From: an uncultured Actinomycetes bacterium
GTDB taxonomy: Bacteria; Actinomycetota; Actinomycetes; Nanopelagicales; Nanopelagicaceae
Direction of reading: 5' to 3'
Assembly: GCA_903863015.1 (NCBI GenBank)
Contig: CAIPAI010000058.1
Coordinates: forward strand, 1 to 36,380
Length of the DNA stretch: 36,380 nt
The position numbers and the translations under genes were made by a program. Below, piece after piece: positions 8,056 to 16,783 of this stretch. Within the stretch, counting starts at the first letter, position 1. Every line of letters begins with the position of its first letter. The notes below the pieces were generated by a model. That model was not told the origin of the DNA, made no database searches, and saw nothing but the letters and a program-made list of their open reading frames with translations.

Positions 8056-10512
8056 CTAACCTCGGAGGGTCGCTCCGCACGACTTCATCGCCTCTTGGAC
8101 GGCGCTAGCGCGCATGACAGCGACCTCTTCGCCGGTCAAAGTGCGGTCTGGAGCCCTGAAAGTGAGCGTGAAAGCGAGCGAAATGGAGCCTGCCGGTATC
8201 GGTTCGCCTTCATAGCGGTCGAAGAGCTCAATAGATTCCAACTCACTCCCGCCCCCGCTCTTCAGGGCGGAGATCACCTCAGCGGCCGGAATTGAATTTG
8301 CCACAATCAAAGCCACATCCTGAATAGCCGGCGGTTGGGTGGAGAAAAGAGGTGCTACTCGCGATCTGGAACTTCCTAAAAGATCGAGGTCAATTTCAAA
8401 TGCGCAGGTTCGTGGGGGCAAGTCGACTGCTTTGAGGACTCGTGGATGTATCTCTCCGGCATATCCCACGAGTACCCCGTCGGCGTAAATACCTGCCCCA
8501 CGTCCAGGATGCCAGGGAGCCATTTCCGCGGCCCGCACATCGACTTGTGCGCCGACTGCTTCTACTACCGTGCGCGCTATAGCAATCGCGTCACTCCATG
8601 AGGTCAGTTGCGCCTTACCCTGCCAACTTTCGCTCGCGCGTGCACCCGTAATGACACCAGCAACGCTCTGAGGTTGACGAGGAATGGAACGTATCAAACC
8701 TTCAAGCTCTTGCACGGACGGGGCGCGGTCTACACCAGGCGTGGTCGTAGGTTTGAAATCTTCAGAGAAGAAGAGTGAACCAATTTCAAAGAGTGCAACT
8801 TGCTTAGCCCCGCGTCCAAGATTTCGCTTCAAAGTCGCGAAGAGACCTGGCAGCAGAGTCGTGCGAAGGAAAGGCTCCTCTTCGCTAATCGGATTGACCA
8901 GCGCAATGAGGTTGCGCCGCGAATCCTCTGCCGCGACTCCCATTTGATCCAACACTACACTTCCGTGAAAGGGGTATGACAGCGTCTCTACAAAATCGTG
9001 TTCCGCCAAGGTGCGGCCAACGTGACGACGGGTGCGTTGTGCATCAGTGAGCCCACGACTCGACGCCTGAGTGAGGAGCACAGACGGGATTTTTTCGTAA
9101 CCTTCGAGACGCGCGATCTCTTCGACCAAATCTTCAGGCAACGTGAGGTCAGGACGCCACGAGGGTGGTTGCACTCGCCAGGTTGATCCCTCTTCGACAA
9201 CACAACCCACTGCCCGCAAATGTTGCGCAACAGTCTGCGCCGAATAGGAAAACCCGACTAAACGCGAAGGATAACTTGGATCGATTTCGATCACCGACGT
9301 CGGTGTTCGGCGATCAATATCGATCGAGGTGACGTGCACTCCCCCACCAAATTGACAGAGTAACTGGATCGCACGCGCGGAGGCGTAGCGAGGAAGCTCA
9401 TGGTCGACACCGCGTTCGAGTCTGCGCGAAGCTTCACTGGAGAGTTTGTGACGACGTGACATTCGACCAACGACCGCGGGGATAAAGTGTGCCGCCTCGA
9501 GAAGAATTGAGTTGGTATTTTCTGATATCTCACTGGCCAGGCCACCCATGGTGCCCGCCAAGGCAAGTGGGCCGTTGTCATCAGCGATAAGAAGATCATC
9601 GCCAATAAGTGAACGCTTCACATGATCTAATGTCTCGAGGCTTTCGCCATCTTGCGCCCTGCGAACTCGCAAAGTCCCGGTGATCTTTTCTGCGTCGAAA
9701 GCGTGAAGTGGTTGACCGAGTTCGAGCATGACGTAGTTTGTGACATCTACCGCCAAAGATATTGATCGCATTCCGCATAACGCTAAGCGATTTTGCATCC
9801 ATACTGGCGATGGCGAAGATGGATCCCATCCGGTAACACTGCTTAAAACTAAACGGTCTGCGCCAGAAGGGTCTTCAATAGCAGCCGGAATCGATGTGGC
9901 GAGATTTGTAAGTTCATATTTATTTACCGGATCGACAAAATCTAAATTGAAGGCGGTCGCCACCTCGCGTGCGATCCCGCGCATGGACAACGCATAGCCG
10001 CGGTCGGGCGTGACAGCTAAATCGATGACGGAGTCTTTAAGGTTGAGCAGAGCAATAGCATCGTCGCCGACCTGGGCGCTTCCTTCTGGAAGCACCAAGA
10101 TGCCCGAATGATCCTCGCCCAGCCCCAACTCTTTGGTGGAACACACCATTCCATTACTTGTATGCCCATAAGTTTCGCGCGCTGTGATGGCAAACCCACC
10201 AGGCAATACCGCGCCAGGCTTTACCACGACCACTAGATCGCCGGGCAGAAAGTTTTGCGCACCACAAATCATCCAACGCGGTTCACCTTCGCCAGCATCG
10301 ACGCTCACCCATCGAATTGGCTTCTTAAACTCAGTCAGTACCTCGACTGTGAGGACACGGGCCACCACGACCGGCCCGACAAGATCCTCACCCAGATGCG
10401 AAACGGATTCAACCTCAAGGCCCTGACGCAGTAATGCTTCAGCAACCTGGTCAGCCGTCACATCAACGGGAAGGGAAATAAAATCGCGTAACCACGAAAT
10501 GGGAAACTTCAT
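8056..10512 (-). CDS. pheT: phenylalanyl-tRNA synthetase beta subunit
   Basis: Large subunit of the alpha2-beta2 phenylalanyl-tRNA synthetase, responsible for tRNA binding and editing. At 818 residues it is full length. It starts MKFPISWLRDF, as is usual. The tRNA-binding OB-fold covers roughly residues 40-155 and is followed by the B3/B4 editing domain. The B5 domain comes next, then the catalytic-like core (GVAAEDSRRNLIALVNPISEEEPFLRTTL lies near residue 510; only the family-typical NPISEEEPFLRT part is diagnostic). The C-terminal ferredoxin-like anticodon-binding domain begins near residue 725. It overlaps pheS by one base (TGATG), which keeps subunit synthesis coupled. Confidence 0.97.
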   Translation of the reverse strand: MKFPISWLRDFISLPVDVTADQVAEALLRQGLEVESVSHLGEDLVGPVVVARVLTVEVLTEFKKPIRWVSVDAGEGEPRWMICGAQNFLPGDLVVVVKPGAVLPGGFAITARETYGHTSNGMVCSTKELGLGEDHSGILVLPEGSAQVGDDAIALLNLKDSVIDLAVTPDRGYALSMRGIAREVATAFNLDFVDPVNKYELTNLATSIPAAIEDPSGADRLVLSSVTGWDPSSPSPVWMQNRLALCGMRSISLAVDVTNYVMLELGQPLHAFDAEKITGTLRVRRAQDGESLETLDHVKRSLIGDDLLIADDNGPLALAGTMGGLASEISENTNSILLEAAHFIPAVVGRMSRRHKLSSEASRRLERGVDHELPRYASARAIQLLCQFGGGVHVTSIDIDRRTPTSVIEIDPSYPSRLVGFSYSAQTVAQHLRAVGCVVEEGSTWRVQPPSWRPDLTLPEDLVEEIARLEGYEKIPSVLLTQASSRGLTDAQRTRRHVGRTLAEHDFVETLSYPFHGSVVLDQMGVAAEDSRRNLIALVNPISEEEPFLRTTLLPGLFATLKRNLGRGAKQVALFEIGSLFFSEDFKPTTTPGVDRAPSVQELEGLIRSIPRQPQSVAGVITGARASESWQGKAQLTSWSDAIAIARTVVEAVGAQVDVRAAEMAPWHPGRGAGIYADGVLVGYAGEIHPRVLKAVDLPPRTCAFEIDLDLLGSSRSRVAPLFSTQPPAIQDVALIVANSIPAAEVISALKSGGGSELESIELFDRYEGEPIPAGSISLAFTLTFRAPDRTLTGEEVAVMRASAVQEAMKSCGATLRG

Positions 10513-11606
10513 CAGATTTCCATTCCGAAAGCAGTGGTGAAGCGAACGTCGCCTTCGACGATGTCGCGCATGTCTGTGACGCCGTGACGGAACATGAGGG
10601 TGCGCTCAAGACCCATCCCAAAGGCAAAGCCCGAGAATTCCGTTGTATCAATTCCACATGCAATGAGCACCTTTGGATTGACCATGCCACAGCCTCCCCA
10701 TTCAATCCATCCTTGACCGCCACACGTGCGGCAAGTGGGGTTAGAGCCCTTGCAACGGAAGCACTTTAAATCGACTTCGGCGCTTGGTTCAGTGAATGGG
10801 AAGAAACTTGGACGTAAACGGGTGACAATGCCTTCGCCAAACATGGACGTAGCAAAGTGATCAAGAGTTCCCTTGAGATGCGCCATGGTGACGCCCCGAT
10901 CAATGACCAATCCTTCTACCTGACCGAACACGGGAGTGTGCGTAGCGTCGAGTTCATCGGTGCGATAAGTGCGTCCAGGACAGATGACATAAATCGGCGG
11001 TTGCTGGGTCAACATGGTGCGCGCTTGTACTGGAGATGTGTGTGTGCGCATCACGAGACCTGATCCCACGGGTGCCACATAGAAGGTATCTGCCGTCGAG
11101 CGAGCCGGATGATCTGGACCAATATTGAGGGCGTCGAAGTTGAACCACTCGTTCTCCAACTCGGGTCCTTCAGCTACTTCGTATCCCATACCTATGAAGA
11201 GATCGGCAATACGTTCACGCAATGTGGTGAGCGGATGGCGCGCACCGACCGGGCGCCGATGCACTGGCAGAGTCACATCTACGCGTTCTTCTTCAACGAC
11301 GCGGGTCTCGTCTGCACTATCAACACGCTCTTGAGCTACTGCAAGCGCCTCATTCATCTCCTGACGGGCAGCCGCTACGCGCTTGCCTGCCTCAGCCTTG
11401 GCCGCCGGTGGAAGCGCGCCGATCTCTCTATTGGCCAGCGACAGGGGTGAACGATCGCCTGCGTGCGCAATACGGGCTTCTTTCAACTCATCACCTGTGG
11501 AGGCCTTGGCAAATGCCGCTACGGCGTCGGCAACTACTTCTTTGAGATACTCGACTTTCAGGGTTGCGACTTCAACCGGGTCGTAACTCTTATTGGGAGC
11601 AGACAT
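10512..11606 (-). CDS. pheS: phenylalanyl-tRNA synthetase alpha subunit
   Basis: Catalytic subunit of PheRS, a class II synthetase. The N-terminal coiled-coil tRNA arm covers about residues 1-95. Class II motif 2 is visible in YRTDELDATHTPVFGQVEGL, and motif 3 near the C-terminus as FGMGLERTLM. A CxxC...CxxC-type metal-like cluster (CFRCKGSNPTCRTCGGQGW) sits between them, as in many bacterial PheS. Two consecutive ATG codons occur (11609 and 11606). The strong GGAGG site gives 3 bases of spacing to the first and 6 to the second, so the second is chosen. It is 36 bases downstream of the SpoU methyltransferase stop. No T-box or leader peptide was seen in that gap. Confidence 0.97.
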   Translation of the reverse strand: MSAPNKSYDPVEVATLKVEYLKEVVADAVAAFAKASTGDELKEARIAHAGDRSPLSLANREIGALPPAAKAEAGKRVAAARQEMNEALAVAQERVDSADETRVVEEERVDVTLPVHRRPVGARHPLTTLRERIADLFIGMGYEVAEGPELENEWFNFDALNIGPDHPARSTADTFYVAPVGSGLVMRTHTSPVQARTMLTQQPPIYVICPGRTYRTDELDATHTPVFGQVEGLVIDRGVTMAHLKGTLDHFATSMFGEGIVTRLRPSFFPFTEPSAEVDLKCFRCKGSNPTCRTCGGQGWIEWGGCGMVNPKVLIACGIDTTEFSGFAFGMGLERTLMFRHGVTDMRDIVEGDVRFTTAFGMEI

Positions 11607-11642
11607 CATTCACCTCCGATCGAAATTCTTAGTGGAGTCTAG

Positions 11643-12410
11643 TCAACGAGCCTGGCTGGCGAGGAAGAATATGATGCCTGCCGCCGTAGCAAGATTGAGA
11701 CTTTCCGCTTTCCCGCTCATGGGAATGCGCACCACGGAATCTGCCAGGGCTAGCGACTCCGGGGTCAACCCCCACGCTTCGTTGCCAAAGAGCCAAGCAG
11801 ATCTGGGAGCTGCGGAAGTTGCTTCAGATCCGGAGAGATCAGCAGCAACGACTTTCAGATCCTGCTGATGGGCCCACTTCACCGCGTCGGCGGCTGATGG
11901 ACCCGAAACTACGGGGAGATGGAAGTGCGAACCAGCGGCGGAGCGCACCACCTTGGGCGCCCATGGATCCACTGAATCGTCAGCGAAAATAACGAGATCA
12001 AAGTTGAAAGCATCTGCACTTCTGATAATCGTGCCCGCGTTGCCAGGGTCACGCACGTTTGAAAGGATCGCCACTCGACCATGAGGAGCGGCATGCCCCG
12101 AAAGCCCCGCCATCGGTAGCGCACAGACAGCGATCACACCCTGTGGTGATTTGGTATCGCACATAGCCGCCAGCACATCTTCATTCACGATGGTGGCTGA
12201 TTCAAGAACCGGAAACTCACGCACAATCTCGGCAGTTGCATATAGCTCTTTGATCGACCCTGCCTGAAATGTCAACGCTTCGCGCACAGACTGCATACCT
12301 TCAGCGATGAATAGCCCGGAAGCTACTCGCTCGCTCTTTCGCGACAAAGAACGAACCGCCGACACGCGTGCAGAGCGCACACTTGTCGGCGGTTCAACGT
12401 TTCGTGACAT
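11643..12410 (-). CDS. TrmH/SpoU-family RNA 2'-O-methyltransferase
   Basis: SAM-dependent methyltransferase of the SPOUT class, probably acting on rRNA or tRNA ribose. The three SpoU motifs are clear: NVRDPGNAGTIIRSADA near residue 117, LFGNEAWGL near residue 210, and IPMSGKAESLNLATAAGI near residue 233. The N-terminal 90 residues form the usual substrate-binding domain (FIAEGMQSVREAL). At 255 residues it matches the actinobacterial genes found between rplT and pheS. The exact target base cannot be assigned. Its start lies directly after the stop of a 4-codon mini-ORF that duplicates its own first codons (see findings). Confidence 0.9.
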   Translation of the reverse strand: MSRNVEPPTSVRSARVSAVRSLSRKSERVASGLFIAEGMQSVREALTFQAGSIKELYATAEIVREFPVLESATIVNEDVLAAMCDTKSPQGVIAVCALPMAGLSGHAAPHGRVAILSNVRDPGNAGTIIRSADAFNFDLVIFADDSVDPWAPKVVRSAAGSHFHLPVVSGPSAADAVKWAHQQDLKVVAADLSGSEATSAAPRSAWLFGNEAWGLTPESLALADSVVRIPMSGKAESLNLATAAGIIFFLASQAR

Positions 12411-12447
12411 CTAGTTCCGTGACATCTGTTGACGCGTAAACGTACAA

Positions 12448-12810
12448 CTAGGAGAGGACGACTGCCTTGCGAGACACCTCTACGAGAACGGTGAACGCAG
12501 CAGGATCGTTTACGGCCATGTCGGCGAGAACGCGGCGATCAACTTCGACCCCGGCATTCTTAAGCCCTTGGATGAAACGGCTGTAAGTCATGTTGTTCGC
12601 ACGAGCTGCAGCGTTAATGCGTTGGATCCAAAGCGAACGGAAGTCACCCTTCTTATCCTTGCGGTCATTGAACGCATAGACGAGTGAGTGGGTTACTTGT
12701 TCTTTGGCTTTGCGGTAGAGACGCGAACGTTGTCCGCGGTAACCACTGGCGCGCTCAAGTGTGGTGCGGCGCTTCTTATGGGCATTGACCGCCCGTTTTA
12801 CACGTGTCAT
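12448..12810 (-). CDS. rplT: ribosomal protein L20
   Basis: Large-subunit protein L20, 120 residues, binding 23S rRNA early in 50S assembly. The basic N-terminal arm ([15 protein letters not shown]) and the conserved [20 protein letters not shown] and [16 protein letters not shown] segments are typical. A strong AAGGAG site lies 8 bases before the ATG. It is the third gene of infC-rpmI-rplT. In Firmicutes and Enterobacteria L20 represses this operon by binding the leader. The leader seen here before infC makes a similar circuit conceivable but not shown. Confidence 0.98.
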   Translation of the reverse strand: MTRVKRAVNAHKKRRTTLERASGYRGQRSRLYRKAKEQVTHSLVYAFNDRKDKKGDFRSLWIQRINAAARANNMTYSRFIQGLKNAGVEVDRRVLADMAVNDPAAFTVLVEVSRKAVVLS

Positions 12811-12842
12811 CTAATTCACTCCTTCTGTGTGTGCGGGCGTTA

Positions 12843-13040
12843 TTACTTGAGGCCAAGCATGCGCTTGGCGGTGTAAGAGTTAGGGGCAGCTGCCTCAGTA
12901 TCAAGAGAGAGACGGCGCGTACGACGCGAGGACTTACCTTCCAAAAGGTGACGCTTGTTCGCCTTTTCACGCATGATCTTGCCGCTGCCGGTGACGCGGA
13001 AACGCTTCTTCGCTCCGCTGTGCGTCTTCATCTTTGGCAT
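12843..13040 (-). CDS. rpmI: ribosomal protein L35
   Basis: Large-subunit protein L35, 65 residues, with the standard [20 protein letters not shown] start and the [14 protein letters not shown] core. An AGAGGAG ribosome site stands 6 bases before the ATG. It lies between infC and rplT in the conserved operon order. Confidence 0.98.
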   Translation of the reverse strand: MPKMKTHSGAKKRFRVTGSGKIMREKANKRHLLEGKSSRRTRRLSLDTEAAAPNSYTAKRMLGLK

Positions 13041-13115
13041 CGTTGACTCCTCTTCGTCTCTGTGGCTTTCGCCTTGTTCATTTCTGTGGCTCGCGCCTGG
13101 CTTGGGTTAGCCGAG

Positions 13116-13730
13116 TTATTCGGTACTGCTCTCAACTACTTCTTCGGCTACTGCTTCAACTGTTTCAGCTGAGGCGGGCGCTGATGCGGTAACTAACTTA
13201 GGCAAACTCGCAGGCTTACCGCCACGAGAAGGCCCAAGGACCATCACCATGTTTCGACCGTCTTGCTTAGGAGCAAATTCGATAAAGGCAATATCTGCTA
13301 CATCTTCAGCGAGACGTTGAAGCAATTTGTAACCCAACTCGGGCCTTGATTGCTCACGTCCACGGAACATGATCGTGATCTTGACTTTGTCACCAGCTTT
13401 AAGGAACCGAACTACGTGACCCTTTTTGGTCTCATAATCATGAGAATCGATCTTCGGACGGAGCTTCATCTCTTTGACCACAATATGAGTTTGGTTCTTA
13501 CGAGCCTCGCGAGCCTTTTGAGCTGCTTCGTACTTGTACTTTCCAAAATCCATAATTTTGCAGACAGGAGGCACAGCGTCAGGAGCAACTTCGACTAGGT
13601 CGAGATCTGCTTCCAAAGCTAGGCGAAGTGCTTCATCGATATCTACGACACCGATCTGCTCTCCTTCCACACCCACAAGGCGGACCTGTGGGACGCGGAT
13701 CCGATCATTGATCCTTGGTTCAGTGCTGAT
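13116..13730 (-). CDS. infC: translation initiation factor IF-3, AUC start
   Basis: IF-3 checks start-codon pairing and keeps ribosomal subunits apart. The N-domain ([19 protein letters not shown]) and C-domain ([16 protein letters not shown], then [17 protein letters not shown]) are intact. A short acidic tail ([14 protein letters not shown]) is typical of actinobacteria. The family N-terminus corresponds to an ATC codon at 13728-13730, preceded by AAGGAG with a 5-base spacer, and no ATG or GTG occurs nearby in a sensible place. AUU/AUC starts in infC are known to permit self-repression because IF-3 rejects them. The nearest in-frame ATG lies 24 codons upstream (13802), has no ribosome site and would add non-conserved residues. 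The protein would be 204 residues. Confidence 0.93.
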   Translation of the reverse strand: MSTEPRINDRIRVPQVRLVGVEGEQIGVVDIDEALRLALEADLDLVEVAPDAVPPVCKIMDFGKYKYEAAQKAREARKNQTHIVVKEMKLRPKIDSHDYETKKGHVVRFLKAGDKVKITIMFRGREQSRPELGYKLLQRLAEDVADIAFIEFAPKQDGRNMVMVLGPSRGGKPASLPKLVTASAPASAETVEAVAEEVVESSTE

Positions 13731-13814
13731 ACGTACTCCTTCGTGAGATGGTCGGCACTTTCGGCACTTCAATACTGATGCGACCAGTGGTGGTGCACTC
13801 AATGCTGAAGCAAT

Positions 13815-13850
13815 AAAAAAAGGGCCCTTAGCGACACGCGCAAAGAGCCC
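13815..13850 (-). terminator. intrinsic terminator in the infC leader
   Basis: On the minus strand GGGCTCTT (13843-13850) pairs with AAGGGCCC (13822-13829) in an 8-base stem with one G-U pair. The loop is 13 bases and a run of seven Ts follows (13815-13821). It ends 85 bases before the infC start and about 120 bases after the SseB-like gene. It may serve as the 3' end of the catabolic operon, as an attenuator for infC, or as both. Confidence 0.75.
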
Positions 13851-13914
13851 ACGAAGCAGCTTTCACTGCGACTACCAGGTCCGCCGTAACGTACGAGGTG
13901 GGAGAACTCTCCAC
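13828..13914 (-). CDS. possible infC leader peptide (28 residues)
   Basis: A GTG-started frame of 28 codons plus TAA. It starts MESSPTSYV and ends SWALCACR. The last codons and the stop lie within the terminator hairpin, so a ribosome finishing or stalling there would affect folding. There is no convincing ribosome site before the GTG; a second in-frame GTG (13866) is also weak. It is reported because of its position, and coding is not shown. Confidence 0.3.
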   Translation of the reverse strand: MESSPTSYVTADLVVAVKAASWALCACR

Positions 13915-13970
13915 TTGCGTCTTAACCAACCAAAGTTCGATTGATCTGCCCTAAGGGTACCTGAGGTTCC

Positions 13971-14639
13971 TCAGCCCTCCAAAACGGGCAGGACAGCCAG
14001 GTCAATGCCTCGTTCCAAGCGAACGGTAACCTCAGGATCTGCGCTCAATTTCTCCATCACCCGGATCGCGACCTCGGTATCGGGCACCATCACAAGGACC
14101 ACGACCAGGTCGACCCCATCCTCGGCTCCGGGCTCTTTCAAGAAGGCAGTCGCCACTGGCTCTCCTTCAAGCGCGCGCTCGAGGGCCATCTCAATAGCCG
14201 GATCTTGCCACGCGGGGTAGAGGCGGTAACCCAGGGCCAGAGACCGCGCAGCAGCACCGGTGATGGAGAACCCCGCTCTTGCGGGATTCACCAGGACCCC
14301 CATGGCGCCTTCGGCAAGTGCGGCCGCTATTGCCTCGGCCGTCTCCGCGCGCAGCGGACGAGCTTGCGGATTCCATTCGAGCAACTCGGCAACGCCCGTG
14401 AAAACCGGCAGGATGCGCTCCCCCTCGTGTTCAATCCAGGCGAGGGACATTTCACTCTCTTGTTCAAGGCCTTCGTCGCTGCGCGAAATGAGCGTTGCTA
14501 GCAGCGCCACAAATACTCGTGAACGACCCAGCGCATCAGTGACCGCGTAGATATCGCGCGCTTCCAACGCATCACTCACGAAGTCGCGAGTGATGCCATC
14601 ATCACTCGCGGCCTCGGGAGAGAGTTGTGGGATCTTCAG
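13971..14639 (-). CDS. SseB-family protein, CTG start
   Basis: A 222-residue protein of the SseB family, whose members in actinobacteria are small cytosolic proteins of unknown function. Two SseB-like halves can be seen. The first is residues about 20-125, with [16 protein letters not shown], then [20 protein letters not shown] and [13 protein letters not shown]. The second is about 140-220. The family-like start is at [10 protein letters not shown], where CTG at 14639 overlaps the upstream TGA as CTGA. An ATG further upstream at 14783 would add 48 residues that only read the amidohydrolase gene in another frame. A GTG about 20 codons downstream is the other option. It is the last gene of the catabolic operon, possibly by chance. 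Confidence 0.7.
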   Translation of the reverse strand: MKIPQLSPEAASDDGITRDFVSDALEARDIYAVTDALGRSRVFVALLATLISRSDEGLEQESEMSLAWIEHEGERILPVFTGVAELLEWNPQARPLRAETAEAIAAALAEGAMGVLVNPARAGFSITGAAARSLALGYRLYPAWQDPAIEMALERALEGEPVATAFLKEPGAEDGVDLVVVLVMVPDTEVAIRVMEKLSADPEVTVRLERGIDLAVLPVLEG

Positions 14640-15754
14640 TTGGCGCCCATATCTACGATTGCCGCGACAGGACCGCCACCTGGTGGGCCTTGGTGAGCAG
14701 CAGATACGGAAACGAAGACTGCAGGATCTCCAGTAACTGCTGCAGCTACTCCACCCACAGTTGCCTTGATCTGTCGATGCCAATGCACGTCAGAGTCATC
14801 GAGCATGGCGTTACGGCGGCCGCGGACCACACCGCCAGGTGAAACTTCGCACTTAAGGAAGACGTTGACTAAGCGACCTTTGATGTCACTGAAATGCGGA
14901 CGCTCCGGCAGATCCATTCCGGCATCGCGTATGGCTGCCCAAATTCCATCTGCATCGAGAGCATCTTCCATAACTGAATGGCCAATGCGGTAACGGCCGC
15001 CAATTCCACGCACGTTGCCTACAACCACGATTTGCGCTTGGTCTAATTCGACGCCAGAAGAGCAAGAAGCAACCTTGGAGTAAAGCTCAAGGTTCTTCAT
15101 GATCTCAGGGTCGGTCACGGACTTGATTTCTCCCAGAGCAAGAGCGATACCTAAACCAGTAGTGCCGTTTGAAAGGTCCATGGATTCGTGTGTGTGCTCG
15201 GTCCAAACTTCCTTGCCGCGTGCATGTGCATCACGAATCGTATGAACAGTGAGAAGTGGTGTCTTTGTCTGCACGTAGTGCACGTCTTTAGGATCGGTGA
15301 TGCCAGCGCGCTCCATAGCTATCTTCACTCCGGCAGCCACCTTGTTAACCATTCCGATGTAACCAATTTCTTCAGGAAGAATAGCTTCGCTCATCGCAAA
15401 GCCCACCGAGATGCGCGGCTCATCAGTCTTCTCAGCCTTGGCAGGATCGATAGTGGCGAAGATTGTGGCATGCGGACTAATCACACCATCTGTTCCACCT
15501 GACCAAACAATCGGTACCTGCATGGCATCTGCCGCGCTGCGTGTTCCCTTTTTGATAAGGACTTCGCGAAAAGCGCGATCGGCAATGATGCGCGTGTAAT
15601 CGTTGACGCCGCCATTGCCTTCAGTCTTACCGATGATTGCGATCACGCGATCGGCTTCGATGACGCCCGAATCGATGAGTTCCTCTAACCCGCTCGCATC
15701 ACTCACATTCTTGATTGGTACTTTACGAACTTCGATCGGAAGTGGCTTACTCAT
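14636..15754 (-). CDS. ring-opening amidohydrolase (barbiturase / cyanuric acid hydrolase family)
   Basis: A 372-residue member of the small AtzD/TrzD/barbiturase family, which hydrolyses one amide bond of a cyclic ureide. Barbiturase makes ureidomalonate; cyanuric acid hydrolase makes carboxybiuret. These enzymes have three similar domains, each supplying a Lys and a Ser. Family segments visible are [14 protein letters not shown] near residue 42, [12 protein letters not shown] near residue 87, VQTKTPLLT near residue 162, SCSSGVELD near residue 231, and [14 protein letters not shown] plus [15 protein letters not shown] near the C-terminus. No biuret or allophanate hydrolase is nearby, while CoA-transferase and carboxyltransferase genes suited to malonate are, which favours a barbiturase-like role. 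Substrate is not proven. The ATG overlaps the carbamate kinase stop by 4 bases. Confidence 0.88.
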   Translation of the reverse strand: MSKPLPIEVRKVPIKNVSDASGLEELIDSGVIEADRVIAIIGKTEGNGGVNDYTRIIADRAFREVLIKKGTRSAADAMQVPIVWSGGTDGVISPHATIFATIDPAKAEKTDEPRISVGFAMSEAILPEEIGYIGMVNKVAAGVKIAMERAGITDPKDVHYVQTKTPLLTVHTIRDAHARGKEVWTEHTHESMDLSNGTTGLGIALALGEIKSVTDPEIMKNLELYSKVASCSSGVELDQAQIVVVGNVRGIGGRYRIGHSVMEDALDADGIWAAIRDAGMDLPERPHFSDIKGRLVNVFLKCEVSPGGVVRGRRNAMLDDSDVHWHRQIKATVGGVAAAVTGDPAVFVSVSAAHQGPPGGGPVAAIVDMGAN

Positions 15755-16713
15755 ACTTGCTCCTTCATCTTGGGCGTCCCTCGGACGACTGTGCCATATT
15801 TTGCTACATCACTATCTATACCTTCAACACAACGCTCAATATTTTGCAGCGACGTAATAATTGAGATGCCACCATTTTCTGCAAAACGACATGCGCCAAG
15901 GACCTTGGGACCCATACTGCCCCCAGCAAACTCGCTCATCAGCGCGCGCATCTCGAGCGCCGAGGACTCACCGATCTGTCTTTGATTCTCTGTCCCCCAC
16001 CCAAGCATTGCGTGTGAAACGTCAGTGGCAATAACTAGAAGGTCACACTTCAGTTGAGAAGCTAGGACGGCCGCCGAAAGGTCCTTGTCAATGACCGCTT
16101 CAACGCCACGAAAACTCTTACCCTCGCGAATGACGGGGATTCCCCCACCACCACTTGCGATGACTACAAATTGCGCGTCAATGAGCGCTTCAATGCTTGC
16201 CACTTCGAGAATCGAAAGAGGATCGGGAGAGGCAACCACGCGACGCCAACCTTTGCTTCCGCGATCTTCCCACTGTTGCCCATGAGAAATAAGAAGTTGC
16301 GCATCCTCTTTAGGAAGGTAGCGACCAATGGGCTTTGTGGGGTGAGTGAAACCTTCATCTTGAGCGGAGACTTCAGTGCGCGTCACAATCGCTGCACACT
16401 TGCGATCTATCCCTCGTGACGACAAGGCTGCATCGAGAGCATTCAACATAGTAAAACCGATGGTTCCTTGCGTTTGCGCACCGCACCAATCAAGTGGAAC
16501 AGGTGGAACTACCGAAGCTGCAAGTTCATTCTTAACGAGGATGTTGCCGACCTGGGGCCCGTTGCCGTGTGTCAGGATTACTTGATGACCGGCACCGATC
16601 ATCTCGGCGATTGATTCCATCGCCGTGGTAATTGCCACGCGCTGATCCTCGGGGCGTGCACTTCCTTCAGGAGAGGTCATGGCATTTCCACCGAGTGCTA
16701 CCAAAATCCGCAT
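15751..16713 (-). CDS. arcC: carbamate kinase
   Basis: Amino-acid-kinase-fold enzyme interconverting carbamoyl phosphate plus ADP with carbamate plus ATP, usually run to make ATP. With the start at ATG 16713 ([12 protein letters not shown], with AAGG about 10 bases upstream) it has 320 residues, the usual length. A start 28 codons earlier at 16797 would add residues with no family match and overlap the carboxyltransferase gene. Conserved parts are [11 protein letters not shown] near residue 46, VVTRTEV-type [12 protein letters not shown] near residue 125, [12 protein letters not shown] near residue 190 and [12 protein letters not shown] near residue 275. No arginine deiminase or ornithine carbamoyltransferase is beside it, so its carbamoyl phosphate should come from this catabolic route. 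The symbol reflects family membership only. Confidence 0.92.
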   Translation of the reverse strand: MRILVALGGNAMTSPEGSARPEDQRVAITTAMESIAEMIGAGHQVILTHGNGPQVGNILVKNELAASVVPPVPLDWCGAQTQGTIGFTMLNALDAALSSRGIDRKCAAIVTRTEVSAQDEGFTHPTKPIGRYLPKEDAQLLISHGQQWEDRGSKGWRRVVASPDPLSILEVASIEALIDAQFVVIASGGGGIPVIREGKSFRGVEAVIDKDLSAAVLASQLKCDLLVIATDVSHAMLGWGTENQRQIGESSALEMRALMSEFAGGSMGPKVLGACRFAENGGISIITSLQNIERCVEGIDSDVAKYGTVVRGTPKMKEQV

Positions 16714-16783
16714 GTCTATACCTTGCTGGCCATGGGAGATGATTGCGATGGGCAGACGTTGACGAGGTAAGTCAGAGTAACCG

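Larger units (their letters stand above)
13731..13970 (-). promoter_or_regulatory. infC leader with attenuator-like structure
   Basis: The 240-base gap before infC contains a strong terminator hairpin (13815-13850) lying upstream of the infC ribosome site. It also holds a 28-codon GTG-started reading frame (13914-13828) whose stop falls inside that hairpin. A perfect palindrome CTGAGG-AA-CCTCAG (13961-13974) covers the stop of the SseB-like gene. No clear -35/-10 pair was found, so the leader could be entered from its own weak promoter or from the upstream operon. The arrangement resembles transcription attenuation, as known for the L20-controlled infC operon of Bacillus. Confidence 0.55.

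Noticed and set aside
11610-11642. T-box or leader-peptide control before pheS
   Set aside because: The gap is too short, and no hairpin, T-run or Phe-rich frame is present.
14640-14783. Extension of the SseB-like protein with many Cys, Ser and Arg residues
   Set aside because: It only reads the 3' end of the amidohydrolase gene in another frame. The family sequence begins at the CTG at 14639.
14636-15754. Firm naming of the ring-opening amidohydrolase as cyanuric acid hydrolase
   Set aside because: No biuret hydrolase or allophanate hydrolase gene is nearby, and motif reading alone cannot separate it from barbiturase.
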